Assembly (NCBI RefSeq): GCF_020172665.1
Contig: NZ_CP083985.1
Span: 571,670 to 635,669 of the forward strand
DNA from: [Mycobacterium] zoologicum
GTDB lineage: Bacteria; Actinomycetota; Actinomycetes; Mycobacteriales; Mycobacteriaceae
Direction of reading: 5' to 3'
Length of the DNA stretch: 64,000 nt
A model generated the notes under the pieces. The model saw only the letters and a program-made list of their open reading frames with translations, searched no databases and was not told the origin of the DNA. Below, piece by piece: positions 39,422 through 49,500 of the stretch (the stretch's first letter is position 1; each line of letters starts with the position of its first letter). Made by a program: the position numbers and the translations under genes.

Positions 39422-40705
39422 GTGCGTACCACTTCTCTCAGCGGCCACTCCACCCCGCACCGCTACGGCGCGCTGCGCTCGCATCCCCGCGTCCTGCCGC
39501 CGTCGCTGCACCTGCCCGACACCGCCGGTGCCGCGGTGTTCGCCGCGGTGCGCCAACACGGCCCCATCGCCCGCGAGGCCATCGCCGGCGCCACCTCCCT
39601 GAGCGTGGCCACCGTCAACCGTCAGGTCAGCGCCCTACTGGAGGCGGGACTGCTGCTGGAGCGGGCCGATCTGGCCACCTCAGGCGCGATCGGACGCCCT
39701 CGCCGTCCGGTGGTGGTCAACCACGAGCCGTTCCTGGCCCTGGGTCTGCACATCGGCGCCAAGACCACCAGCATCGTGGCCACCGACGTGCTCGGCCGCA
39801 CCCTGGACGTCGTCGAGACCCCGACCCCGGCCAACGGGGCCGCGCCGGCGCTGGCCGCGCTGGCCGGTAGTGCCCGCCGGTACCTGACCCGGTGGCAGAA
39901 GCGCCGGCCGCTGTGGGTCGGGGTCGCCATCGGTGGGGCCGTCGACGGCGGTACCGGCATGGTCGACCACCCGCGGCTGGGCTGGACGTCGGCACCGGTC
40001 GGCCCGGTGCTGGCCGAGGAACTCGGGCTGCCGGTGTCGGTGGCCTCCCACGTGGACGCGATGGCCGGCGCCGAACTGCTGCTCGGGGGACGCCGGTCGT
40101 CGGTCAACGACGCCACCAGCCTCTACGTCTACGCGCGCGAGACCGTCGGCTATGCCCTGGTGATCGGCGGGCGGGTGCACAGCCCCGCCAGTGGTCCGGG
40201 CACCATCGCCGGGCTGCCGGCCGCCTCGGAGCTGCTCGGCGGGACCGGACAGCTGGAATCCACCGTCAGCGACGAGGCGGTGCTGGCGGCCGCCCGTCGG
40301 ATGCGCGTCCTGCCGGCGAGCGGCGGAGCGCCCTCGGCGGCAGTCACGGGCCTGGTGCGGGCGGCTCGCGGTGGCGACGAGCGGGCGACGTCGTTGCTCA
40401 CCGAACGCGCTCGGGTTCTCGGTGAGGCCGTGGCCCTGCTGCGTGACGTCCTCAACCCCGATGACCTGGTGGTCGGCGGCCAGGGATTCACCGATTACCC
40501 GGAGGGCATGGCCGAGGTGGAGCGCGCGTTCGCGCAGCGATCGGTGCTGGCCGGGCGCAGCATCCGGGTCAGCGCCTTCGGCAACCGGGTGCAGGAGGCC
40601 GGCGCCGGAACGGTGTCGCTGGGCGGGCTGTACGCCGACCCGGTCGGTGCCATGCGCCGCTCCCGCGGGTCGCTCTCCCGAGCGGTCCCGGAAGCCTTGG
40701 CCTGA
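39422..40705 (+). CDS. ROK-family transcriptional regulator (Rv0485-like)
   Basis: A 427-residue protein. N-terminal winged HTH at about residues 40-90 (AIAGATSLSVATVNRQVSAL), then a ROK sugar-kinase-like domain (LGLHIGAKTTSIVATDVLGR, VGVAIGGAVDGGTGM). The zinc motif of active ROK kinases is not obvious, so it is probably a regulator only. GTG start with AGGACGG upstream. mshA follows by 21 bp. In M. tuberculosis Rv0485 is reported to affect pe13/ppe18 expression. Confidence 0.87.
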   Translation: MRTTSLSGHSTPHRYGALRSHPRVLPPSLHLPDTAGAAVFAAVRQHGPIAREAIAGATSLSVATVNRQVSALLEAGLLLERADLATSGAIGRPRRPVVVNHEPFLALGLHIGAKTTSIVATDVLGRTLDVVETPTPANGAAPALAALAGSARRYLTRWQKRRPLWVGVAIGGAVDGGTGMVDHPRLGWTSAPVGPVLAEELGLPVSVASHVDAMAGAELLLGGRRSSVNDATSLYVYARETVGYALVIGGRVHSPASGPGTIAGLPAASELLGGTGQLESTVSDEAVLAAARRMRVLPASGGAPSAAVTGLVRAARGGDERATSLLTERARVLGEAVALLRDVLNPDDLVVGGQGFTDYPEGMAEVERAFAQRSVLAGRSIRVSAFGNRVQEAGAGTVSLGGLYADPVGAMRRSRGSLSRAVPEALA

Positions 40706-40726
40706 CCGGGCTGTAAAGATGGCGAG

Positions 40727-42055
40727 GTGAGCCAGGGCTTGGGATCCGACGTGCGCCGGGTGGCGGTGCTGTCGGTGCACACCTCTCCGCTGGCCCAGCC
40801 GGGCACCGGCGACGCCGGTGGAATGAACGTCTACGTGCTGCAGAGCGCGTTGCACCTGGCGCGCCGCGGGGTGGCGGTGGAGATCTTCACCCGGGCCACG
40901 TCGTCGGCCGATCCGCCGGTGCAGCACGTGGCGCCCGGGGTGCTGGTGCGCAATGTGGTGGCCGGCCCGTTCGAGGGCCTGGACAAGAACGACCTGCCCA
41001 CCCAGCTCTGCGCGTTCGCGGCCGGGGTGCTGCGCGCCGAGGCCGCCCACGAGCCGGGCTACTACGATGTCGTGCACTCGCATTACTGGCTGTCGGGTCA
41101 GGTTGGCTGGCTGGCCGCCGACCGGTGGGCGGTGCCGCTGGTACACACCGCGCACACGCTGGCCGGGGTGAAGAACGCCGCGCTGGCAGCCGGAGACACC
41201 CCCGAACCGCCGTTGCGCGCCGTCGGTGAGCAGCAGGTGGTGGACGCGGCGAACCGGCTGGTGGTCAACACCGACGACGAGGCGCGCCAGCTGGTCGCCC
41301 TGCACGACGCGGACCCGCGGCGCATCGACGTCGCACATCCCGGGGTGGACCTGGAGGTCTTCCGTCCCGGCGACCAGCAGCAGGCCCGCGCTGTGCTGGG
41401 GCTGGCGCCCGACGAGCCGATTGTGGCGTTCGTGGGCCGCATCCAGCCGCTGAAGGCACCCGATGTGCTGCTGCGCGCGGCCGCCAAGCTGCCCGGGGTA
41501 CGCGTGGTGGTGGCCGGCGGTCCGTCGGGCAGCAGTGGGCTGGCCGAACCGGGTTGCCTGGTACGGCTGGCCGCCGAACTGGGAATCAGTGACCGGGTGA
41601 CGTTCCTGCCCCCGCAGTCCCGAGAGGAGCTGGCCGGGCTGTTCCGGGCGGCCGACCTGGTGGCGGTGCCCAGCTACTCCGAATCGTTCGGTCTGGTCGC
41701 TTTGGAGGCGCAGGCCTGCGGGACGCCGGTGGTCGCCGCGGCCGTCGGCGGGCTGCCGGTGGCGGTGCGTGACGGCGTCACCGGGGGCCTGGTCGACGGG
41801 CATGACATCGACGCGTGGGCCGCCGCCATCGGCGAGCTGCTGCGCCTGGGTTCCGGACCGCGCGGATGGGCGATGCGCCGGGCCGCGGTCAGCCACGCCG
41901 CGAGCTTCTCCTGGGAGCGCACCGTAGACGCCCAGCTGGCCAGCTACACCAGCGCCATCGAGGACTTCGCCGCGGCGCGCGGGGAGCGGATGCGGGTGCT
42001 CGGGTCGGCGCGCCGGCCCCGGCGGTGGCCGTCGCGTCGCGGGGTCCGGGCGTGA
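40727..42055 (+). CDS. mshA: D-inositol-3-phosphate glycosyltransferase (mycothiol synthesis)
   Basis: A 442-residue GT4 retaining glycosyltransferase. N-terminal [20 protein letters not shown] and [19 protein letters not shown]; nucleotide-sugar EX7E motif in [20 protein letters not shown] near residue 330. Transfers GlcNAc to inositol-3-phosphate, first step of mycothiol. GTG start. Stop overlaps the next gene's GTG by 4 bp (GTGA). Confidence 0.95.
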   Translation: MSQGLGSDVRRVAVLSVHTSPLAQPGTGDAGGMNVYVLQSALHLARRGVAVEIFTRATSSADPPVQHVAPGVLVRNVVAGPFEGLDKNDLPTQLCAFAAGVLRAEAAHEPGYYDVVHSHYWLSGQVGWLAADRWAVPLVHTAHTLAGVKNAALAAGDTPEPPLRAVGEQQVVDAANRLVVNTDDEARQLVALHDADPRRIDVAHPGVDLEVFRPGDQQQARAVLGLAPDEPIVAFVGRIQPLKAPDVLLRAAAKLPGVRVVVAGGPSGSSGLAEPGCLVRLAAELGISDRVTFLPPQSREELAGLFRAADLVAVPSYSESFGLVALEAQACGTPVVAAAVGGLPVAVRDGVTGGLVDGHDIDAWAAAIGELLRLGSGPRGWAMRRAAVSHAASFSWERTVDAQLASYTSAIEDFAAARGERMRVLGSARRPRRWPSRRGVRA

Positions 42056-42573
42056 ACCGCAGCGACGTCCGGAAGCTCATCGAGGACACCCTGGACGCGG
42101 CCGAGCTGACCTATTCGCCGTTCCCGGGCGCCCACGGCGGCCTGCCGGGACTGGTGGTGGAGCTGCCCGGCGAACGCAAGCTCAAGACCAACACCATCCT
42201 CAGCGTGGGGGAGCACTCGGTGCGAGTCGAGGCGTTCGTCTGTCGCAAGCCCGACGAGAACGACGCCGGGGTCTACCGGTACCTGCTGCGGCGCAACCGC
42301 CGGCTCTACGGGGTGGCCTACACCCTGGACAACGTCGGCGACATCTATCTGGTGGGCCGGATGTCGCTGGCCTCGGTGACCGCCGACGAGATCGACCGGG
42401 TGCTCGGGCAGGTGCTCGAAGCCGTCGACTTCGACTTCAACACGTTGCTGGAGTTGGGATTCGCCACCTCGATCCAGAAGGAATGGGACTGGCGGGTGTC
42501 CACCGGGCAGTCGCTGAAGAACCTGCGGGCCTTCGAGCATTTGATCGACCGTGACGGTGATGATGCAGGTTGA
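42052..42573 (+). CDS. YbjN-domain protein (Rv0487-like)
   Basis: A 173-residue protein from GTG 42052, coupled to mshA by a GTGA overlap. The YbjN fold is suggested by [20 protein letters not shown] and [20 protein letters not shown], which resemble type III chaperone-like proteins. Function unknown. The open frame upstream lies over mshA and is a shadow. Confidence 0.86.
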   Translation: MNRSDVRKLIEDTLDAAELTYSPFPGAHGGLPGLVVELPGERKLKTNTILSVGEHSVRVEAFVCRKPDENDAGVYRYLLRRNRRLYGVAYTLDNVGDIYLVGRMSLASVTADEIDRVLGQVLEAVDFDFNTLLELGFATSIQKEWDWRVSTGQSLKNLRAFEHLIDRDGDDAG

Positions 42574-42720
42574 GGTGCTTTTGTTCGCGGCAACGGAATG
42601 GGTGGACTGCTCAGGCCAGTTTCGCCATGGTGGACAAGATCACGACGGTCCGACGATCAAACCTAGGGATTCGGATCGGTCGCGTTTCGACCACATTGAT
42701 GGCAGAGATCGAGCGCTCCC

Positions 42721-43491
42721 TCATGGTGTTTCTGGGTTTGGCAGCCTGACGCCGCCCACGTCGTCGCTCCTATGCCAGCCGTGCAGACTGATACCCCGAC
42801 TCGCGTCGGCTGCGATCCTGCCGGTGGCAAATTTCGCGGCGGTCACAGCCATGCCGTTGGTCGGATAATCCATGTGCCCGAACGGAATACCGTCGCCGCC
42901 GTTGCAGACGGTGTCGTTCTGGGCGCAGAACTCGCGGGTCTGGGACGCATACAGTGGGCCGACCACGACCGGCGGCGCGTCGTAGCGGCGGATGAACGCC
43001 GCCGAGGGCTTGCCGAACAGCACCACCGCCGCGACGTGATCGGCCACCACGTCGGGCACCGGCTCGGGTAGGTCCGGCACCAACTCGGCCGGAACCGATG
43101 ACATGGTCGCGTAGCCGGTGACGGCCGCTCCCTGGGAATAGCCGCCCAGCACCATCTCGGTGTCCGGGCAGTCCAGCGTCGTCCACACCAGGTGGTTGGC
43201 CTCGTCGCGGATCCCGGCGATGGCGCTGCGCTCGAATTCGAGGCCGTTGGACAAACCGCTGACCGCCGCGTAGTTGACCGGATACACCGCCATCGACCGG
43301 CCGGGCAGGTCGTCGCGCAGCGCGTCGACGAAGGCCTGACCGACCTTGCCGACACCGGGCGGCTCGTCGCTGCCACGAGCGAATACCACCTCGACGTCAG
43401 CGCACGGCTTGGCCGCTGCAGTCGGGGGCCCAACCAGTGGCACCCCCGAGAGCGCCAGCAGTGCGGCGGCGAAAAGTCGGGCTAGATGCAC
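42721..43491 (-). CDS. Secreted cutinase-family serine hydrolase
   Basis: A 256-residue exported esterase. Signal peptide VHLARLFAAALLALSGVPLV with an AAA-K cleavage region. The catalytic Ser is in LGGYSQGAAVTGY. Asp/His come later (CNGGDGIPFGHMDYP), and paired cysteines (KPCADVEV, TLDCPDTEMV, EFCAQNDTVC) fit cutinase disulfides. Start GTG 43491 is preferred (GGGGGT upstream); GTG 43497 is an alternative. It lies where M. tuberculosis has Rv0488 (LysE-type exporter), so it is a replacement. Confidence 0.85.
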   Translation of the reverse strand: MHLARLFAAALLALSGVPLVGPPTAAAKPCADVEVVFARGSDEPPGVGKVGQAFVDALRDDLPGRSMAVYPVNYAAVSGLSNGLEFERSAIAGIRDEANHLVWTTLDCPDTEMVLGGYSQGAAVTGYATMSSVPAELVPDLPEPVPDVVADHVAAVVLFGKPSAAFIRRYDAPPVVVGPLYASQTREFCAQNDTVCNGGDGIPFGHMDYPTNGMAVTAAKFATGRIAADASRGISLHGWHRSDDVGGVRLPNPETP

Positions 43492-43564
43492 AAGCACACC
43501 CCCGATCCCGAATCGGACCTTCCTTCGACGGTAACCCCTTGGCGCCCATGAGACACTGACCCGC

Positions 43565-44311
43565 ATGTCTGAGACTGCCACTCTGGTGCTGCTGCGCCAC
43601 GGCGAAAGCGAATGGAACGCCAGCAACCAGTTCACCGGCTGGATGGACGTCAACCTGACCGACAAGGGCCGTGCCGAGGCTGTGCGTGCCGGGCAGCTGC
43701 TGGTGGAGCACGACCTGCTGCCGGACGTGCTCTACACCTCGCTGCTGCGCCGCGCGATCACCACCGCGAACCTGGCGCTGGACGCCGCCGACCGGCATTG
43801 GATCCCGGTGCACCGCACTTGGCGGCTCAACGAACGCCACTACGGCGCGCTGCAGGGCCTGGACAAGGCCGCGACCAAGGCGCGCTACGGCGACGACCAG
43901 TTCATGACGTGGCGGCGCAGCTATGACACCCCGCCGCCGCCGATCGAGGCCGGCAGCCGCTACAGCCAGGACGCCGACCCCCGCTACGCCGACATCGGCG
44001 GCGGCCCGCTGACCGAGTGCCTGGCCGACGTGGTGGACCGTTTCCTGCCGTACTTCACTGACGTCGTCGTCCCGGATCTGCGCTGCGGCAAGACCGTGAT
44101 GATTGCCGCGCACGGCAACTCGCTGCGGGCCCTGGTGAAGTACCTCGACGGCATGTCCGACGACGACGTCGTCGGCCTGAACATCCCGACCGGCATCCCG
44201 CTGCGCTACGACCTGCGCAACCTGCGCCCGACCGTCCCCGGCGGCGTCTACCTGGACCCGGAGGCCGCGGCCGCCGGGGCCGCGGCGGTGGCCAACCAGG
44301 GCGCCAAGTAG
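43565..44311 (+). CDS. gpmA: 2,3-bisphosphoglycerate-dependent phosphoglycerate mutase
   Basis: A 248-residue glycolytic enzyme (gpm1 in M. tuberculosis). Phospho-His motif [20 protein letters not shown] near residue 12, [14 protein letters not shown], and second His in [12 protein letters not shown]. Cytoplasmic. Position matches Rv0489; upstream of senX3. Confidence 0.96.
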   Translation: MSETATLVLLRHGESEWNASNQFTGWMDVNLTDKGRAEAVRAGQLLVEHDLLPDVLYTSLLRRAITTANLALDAADRHWIPVHRTWRLNERHYGALQGLDKAATKARYGDDQFMTWRRSYDTPPPPIEAGSRYSQDADPRYADIGGGPLTECLADVVDRFLPYFTDVVVPDLRCGKTVMIAAHGNSLRALVKYLDGMSDDDVVGLNIPTGIPLRYDLRNLRPTVPGGVYLDPEAAAAGAAAVANQGAK

Positions 44312-44439
44312 CCGATCGGCCCACTCAGGGTGAATTCCGGGTGGATCCCCGGTGAAATCTTCGTCGTGAATTCACGTTCGGCGCACGTCAGGGTCGAATG
44401 CTGGTCAGATGAGCGGGCCGGACTGCGTACGATTTGGCC

Positions 44440-45627
44440 GTGGCTGCGACAACCGCGCTGACGCTCGTTGCGGTGTCGGCACTGCTGGCGCTCGCGGTCG
44501 GCACGGGGGCCGGAATCTGGCTCGCGCCCCGGCTGGCTGAGCGCCGCCGCCGGGTGGCCACTGAACGGTCCGGGATCACCGTCTCGCAGATGCTGCAGCA
44601 GATCGTCTCGCACGCGTCGCTGGGCATCGTCGTCGTCGACAACCACCGTGACGTCGTCTACCTCAACGACCGGGCGACGGCCCTGGGACTGGTCCGTGGC
44701 CGGCTGCTCGACGACGGCGCCTGGGAGGCCGCGCGGCGCGCACTCGACGGCGAGGACGAGGTGGTCTTCGACCTCACCGCGGCCAATCGGGCGGCCGGGG
44801 CCACCCGCTCGGAGCTGTCCGCGGTGCGCGGGTACGCCCGGCTGCTCTCCGAGCAGGACGTCCGGTTCGCGGTGGTGATCGTCGACGACCAATCCGAGCA
44901 GGCTCGGATGGAGGCCAGCCGGCGCGATTTCGTGGCCAACGTCAGCCACGAGCTCAAGACCCCGGTCGGTGCCATGGGGCTGCTGGCCGAGGCGCTGCTG
45001 GCCTCGGCGGACGACCCCGAGGCGGTGCGCCCGTTCGCGGAGAAGGTGCTGGTGGAGGCCAACCGGCTGGCCAGCATGATCGGTGAGCTGATCGAGCTCT
45101 CCCGGCTACAGGGCGCGGACCCGCTGCCGGACCTGGGCGTCGTCGACGTCGACAGCGTGGTGAACGAGGCCATCTCCCGGCACAAGGTGGCCGCCGACAA
45201 CGCCGAGATCACCATCACCACCGACGCCCCCAGCGGCTTCCGCGTGCTCGGAGAAGAGACGCTGCTGGTCACCGCGCTGGCCAACCTGGTGTCCAACGCC
45301 ATCGCCTACTCCCCGCACGGATCGCCGGTGTCGATCAGCCGCCGCCGCCGCAACGGCTTCGTGGAGGTAGCCGTCACCGACCGGGGCATCGGGATCGCTC
45401 CCAAGGACCAGGAGCGGGTGTTCGAACGCTTCTTCCGCAGCGACAAGGCCCGGTCGCGGGCCACCGGCGGCAGCGGGCTGGGTCTGGCGATCGTCAAGCA
45501 CGTGGCCGCCAACCACAACGGCACCATCACGCTGTGGAGCCAGCCGGGCACCGGCTCGACGTTCACTCTGACCATTCCGGCATATCAACCGGGCGAGTCG
45601 GGAAAAGATGAGCAACAGCGACCATGA
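44440..45627 (+). CDS. senX3: Sensor histidine kinase SenX3
   Basis: About 395 residues. Membrane helices near the N-terminus (about 4-28), then a PAS-like region (about 50-150), HisKA domain with phospho-acceptor in [16 protein letters not shown], and HATPase domain with [18 protein letters not shown] and [15 protein letters not shown] 44440 is chosen over TTG 44434. It senses phosphate limitation through the Pst system and controls RegX3. Confidence 0.95.
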   Translation: MAATTALTLVAVSALLALAVGTGAGIWLAPRLAERRRRVATERSGITVSQMLQQIVSHASLGIVVVDNHRDVVYLNDRATALGLVRGRLLDDGAWEAARRALDGEDEVVFDLTAANRAAGATRSELSAVRGYARLLSEQDVRFAVVIVDDQSEQARMEASRRDFVANVSHELKTPVGAMGLLAEALLASADDPEAVRPFAEKVLVEANRLASMIGELIELSRLQGADPLPDLGVVDVDSVVNEAISRHKVAADNAEITITTDAPSGFRVLGEETLLVTALANLVSNAIAYSPHGSPVSISRRRRNGFVEVAVTDRGIGIAPKDQERVFERFFRSDKARSRATGGSGLGLAIVKHVAANHNGTITLWSQPGTGSTFTLTIPAYQPGESGKDEQQRP

Positions 45628-45639
45628 GGAGCAGCGCCG

Positions 45640-46323
45640 ATGACGCACGTATTGATCGTTGAGGACGAGGAGTCGCTGGCGGACCCGCTGGCCTTCCTGC
45701 TGCGCAAGGAGGGATTCGAGGCCACCGTCGTCACCGACGGGTCGGCGGCCCTGGCGGAGTTCGACCGGGCCGGCGCCGACATCGTGCTGCTGGACCTGAT
45801 GCTTCCGGGGATGTCGGGCACCGACGTCTGCAAGCAGCTGCGGGCCCGCTCCAGCGTGCCGGTGATCATGGTCACTGCCCGCGACAGCGAGATCGACAAG
45901 GTCGTCGGCCTGGAGCTGGGCGCCGACGACTATGTGACCAAGCCGTACTCGGCCCGCGAGCTGATCGCCCGGATCCGCGCGGTGCTGCGCCGCGGCGGCG
46001 ACGACGAGGGCGGCATCGGCGAGGGCGTGCTGGAGTCGGGTTCGGTGCGCATGGATGTCGAACGGCACGTGGTCATGGTCAACGGTGAGCAGATCACCTT
46101 GCCGCTCAAGGAGTTCGACCTGCTCGAATACCTGATGCGCAACACCGGCCGGGTGCTCACCCGCGGTCAGTTGATCGACCGGGTGTGGGGCGCGGACTAC
46201 GTCGGTGACACCAAGACACTCGATGTCCACGTCAAACGGCTCCGGTCCAAGATCGAGGCCGATCCTGCCAACCCGGTGCACCTGGTTACGGTGCGTGGAC
46301 TCGGGTACAAGCTGGAGGGATGA
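45640..46323 (+). CDS. regX3: Phosphate-responsive response regulator RegX3
   Basis: A 227-residue OmpR/PhoB-type regulator. Receiver Asp in DIVLLDLMLPGMSG near residue 52; C-terminal winged helix with LPLKEFDLLEYLM and DVHVKRLRSKIEADP. It follows senX3 by 12 bp. In M. tuberculosis that spacer holds MIRU repeats, absent here. Confidence 0.96.
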   Translation: MTHVLIVEDEESLADPLAFLLRKEGFEATVVTDGSAALAEFDRAGADIVLLDLMLPGMSGTDVCKQLRARSSVPVIMVTARDSEIDKVVGLELGADDYVTKPYSARELIARIRAVLRRGGDDEGGIGEGVLESGSVRMDVERHVVMVNGEQITLPLKEFDLLEYLMRNTGRVLTRGQLIDRVWGADYVGDTKTLDVHVKRLRSKIEADPANPVHLVTVRGLGYKLEG

Positions 46324-46418
46324 CGCACGCCTCATCAGGCGCTTTGCCGTGATGTGGTCACCTAACTTGCCCGTTTGGGCGTACTCCGGCGAAAATTGCG
46401 AGATTGGGTGTCCGGCTT

Positions 46419-46440
46419 CTTAATGTAGCCTTAATCAAGG
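46419..46440. promoter_or_regulatory. OmpR-type direct repeat before the PKS operon
   Basis: CTTAAT at 46419 and 46430, one helical turn (11 bp) apart, in the 191-bp gap between regX3 and the PKS. OmpR/PhoB-family regulators bind such tandem half-sites. Binding by RegX3 is only a possibility from position. The rest of the gap is AT-richer than its surroundings and has no gene. Confidence 0.35.
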
Positions 46441-46514
46441 TTGCCTGCGAGAAGGCCCGGGCTTGAAATCTGATAAAACCAATCTTCGTTAGTAATACGG
46501 GAGACGCGAGCGCG

Positions 46515-49500
46515 ATGAGCCGGCCGGACGACACGGGAAACCCCCTGCGCACACTGGTAGATCTGCTGACGCAGCGGGCCGAGCAGCGCGTCGACATGCC
46601 GGTGTTCACCTTCTCCCGGGACGGCGACGAGAACGAGACCAGCCAGATCAGCTACCGCGAGCTCGACCTGCGCGCCCGCCGGATCGCCGCGAACCTGCAG
46701 GCCAACGGCGCCGCCGGTGAGCGGGTGCTGGTGCTGTGCCCGCCCGGCCTGGACTTCCTGGCCGGCTTCTTCGGCTGCCTCTACGCCGGCGCTATCGCGA
46801 TTCCGGTGCACCCGCCGATGCGCGAGCACCTGGTTCCGCGCGTCGAGTCGATCATCGCCGACGTCAAGCCCGGATACGCGCTCACCAACGCCGAGATCGA
46901 GCCCAAGATCAGGCCCGCCATCGACGCGCTGCCCGGTGGACAGACGCTGCGCTGGACGATCATCGACGTCGACATCGCCGACGGCACCGAGAGTGCCTGG
47001 GTGGCGCCGCAGATCGACGGCGAGAGCATCGCCATGCTGCAGTACACCTCCGGGTCCACCAGCGCCCCTAAGGGCGTCGTGCTGACCCACGGCAACCTGG
47101 TGCACAACCTGATGACCATCTCCGAGGCCTGGGGCGCCAACACCGACATGCCGCATGTGGTCGGCGTGTTCTGGCTGCCGCCGTATCACGACATGGGCCT
47201 GATCGGTGGCCTGCTGGCAACCATGTACGTCGGCGGGCAATCCGTGCTGATGCCCCCCACGGCGTTCATCAAACGGCCGATGCGCTGGCTGGAGGCGATC
47301 TCCCGGCATCGCGCCATGATCACCGCCGCGCCGAACTTCGCCTTCGACCTGTGCGTCGAGCTGAGCACCCCGCAGGAGCGCGCCGCGCTGGACCTGTCCA
47401 ACTGGTCGGTGGCGCTGTGCGGCGCCGAGCCCGTGCGTACCGCCACTCTGGACGGGTTCGCCGAACTGTTCGCCGAGTCGGGCTTCCGGCCGGAGTCGTT
47501 CTACCCGGTGTACGGGCTGGCCGAGGGCACCCTGCTGGTCTCCGGCGGCTCAGACCTGCCGACGCCGATGGTGCAGCACATCGACCGGGTCGCTCTGGGT
47601 GACAACCGGGTGATCGACGTCCCCGCCGACGACCCCAATGTGGCGACCCTGGTCGGCTGCGGCAAGCCGCGCGGCGGCCAGCGGGTGATCATCGTCGACC
47701 CCGACACCCGCCTGGAGTGCGCCGCGGACCGGGTCGGCGAGATCTGGGTATCCGGGGGCAGCGTCGCGCACGGCTACTGGGGTGCACCCGAGCTGTCCGC
47801 GGAGACGTTCGCCGCGACGCTGGCCGACACCGGTGAAGGCCCGTTCCTGCGCACTGGCGACCTGGGCTTCCTGCACTCCGGGGAGCTGTTCGTCACCGGC
47901 CGCCGCAAAGACCTGATCATCATCCGCGGCACCAACCACTACCCCAACGACATCGAGCTGACCGTCCAGAACACCAACCCGGCGCTGCTGCGCGGCCGCG
48001 GCGCGGTGTTCTCGATCGCCCCCGAGCCCGGTGCCGCAGAGCAGCTGGTGGTGGTCCAGGAGGTGGACCCGAGCCGGCTGTCCGGCGAGCAGGCCGACGA
48101 GGCCATGCAGGTGATCCGCACCGCGGTCACGCAGAACCACTCGGTGCGCACCCACTCGGTCGTGCTGGTCCAGCCCCTGCAGCTGCCGACCACCTCCAGC
48201 GGCAAGATCCAGCGCAACGCCTGTAAGAAGCAGTACCTCGACGGCGAGCTGCCCATCGTGGCGCAGTGGCCGTCAGCTGCCGCGCCCGCGGCGCCGACCG
48301 CCCCGGCGGCTCCCGTCCCCGCTGAGTCCGGGCCCGCCTCCGGCACGCGCAGCGCCGCCGAGATCAGCGCCTGGCTGGTCAACCAGCTGGCCCAGGACCT
48401 GGAGCTGCCGGTCGCCGAGATCGACCCGTCCAAGCCGTTCGCGTTCTACGGGCTGGACTCCATCCACGCGGTGCGCCTGTCGACGGCCCTGGAGAAGTGG
48501 CTGGGCTGCGAGCTGGTCCCGACCATCGCCTATGAGTACCCGTCGATCGACATCCTGTCGGCACACCTGGCCCGGGTCGCCACGGATGCCCCCGCCGCTG
48601 AGCGGGAGGCCGAAAGGGTCGAACGTCCCGCCGCGGACGAGCCGATCGCGATCGTCGGCATCGGCTGCCGGTTCCCGGGCGCCGACGGCCCCGAGGAGTT
48701 CTGGAGGCTGCTGTCCGGCGGAGTGGACGCCACCAGCGAGGTGCCGGGCGACCGCTGGGACGTCGATGCCTTCTACAACCCGGACCCGACGGTGCCGGGC
48801 ACCGCGGTCACCCGCCGGGGCGGGTTCCTCGACCAGGTCGACCAGTTCGATTTTCAATTCTTTGGGATCTCGCCCCGTGAGTCGGCGCAGATGGACCCGC
48901 AGCAGAGGCTGCTGCTGGAGGTGGCCTGGGAGGCGCTCGAAGACGCCGGGCAGGCGCCCGACGCGCTGGCCGGCACCCGAACCGGCGTGTTTGTCGGCAT
49001 CTCCACCAACGACTACGGCTCCCTGCGGCTGGGCCAGCCCCAGCTCGTCGACGCCTACACCGGCACCGGCAACGCGCTGAGCATCGCCGCCAACCGGTTG
49101 TCGTACACCTTCGACTTCCACGGGCCGAGCATGTCGGTCGACACCGCCTGCTCGTCGTCGCTGGTTGCGGTGGACCTGGCGTGCCGCAGCCTGCGCGACG
49201 GCGAGTGCTCCATGGCGCTGGCCGCCGGCGTGAACGTGATCCTGTCGCCGGCGCTGGCGATCAACTTCACCAAGGCCCGCGTGATGGCCCCCGACGGCCG
49301 GTGCAAGACCTTCGACGCCGACGCCGACGGCTACGTCCGCGGCGAGGGCGCCGGGGTGGTCGTGCTCAAGCCGCTGAGCCGGGCGCTGGAGGACAACGAC
49401 CCCATCTATGCGGTGATCCGCGGCAGTGCCACCAACTCCGACGGCCGCACCAACGGTTTGATCGCCCCCAGCGGGCGGGCGCAGGAGCGGGTGGTCGCCG

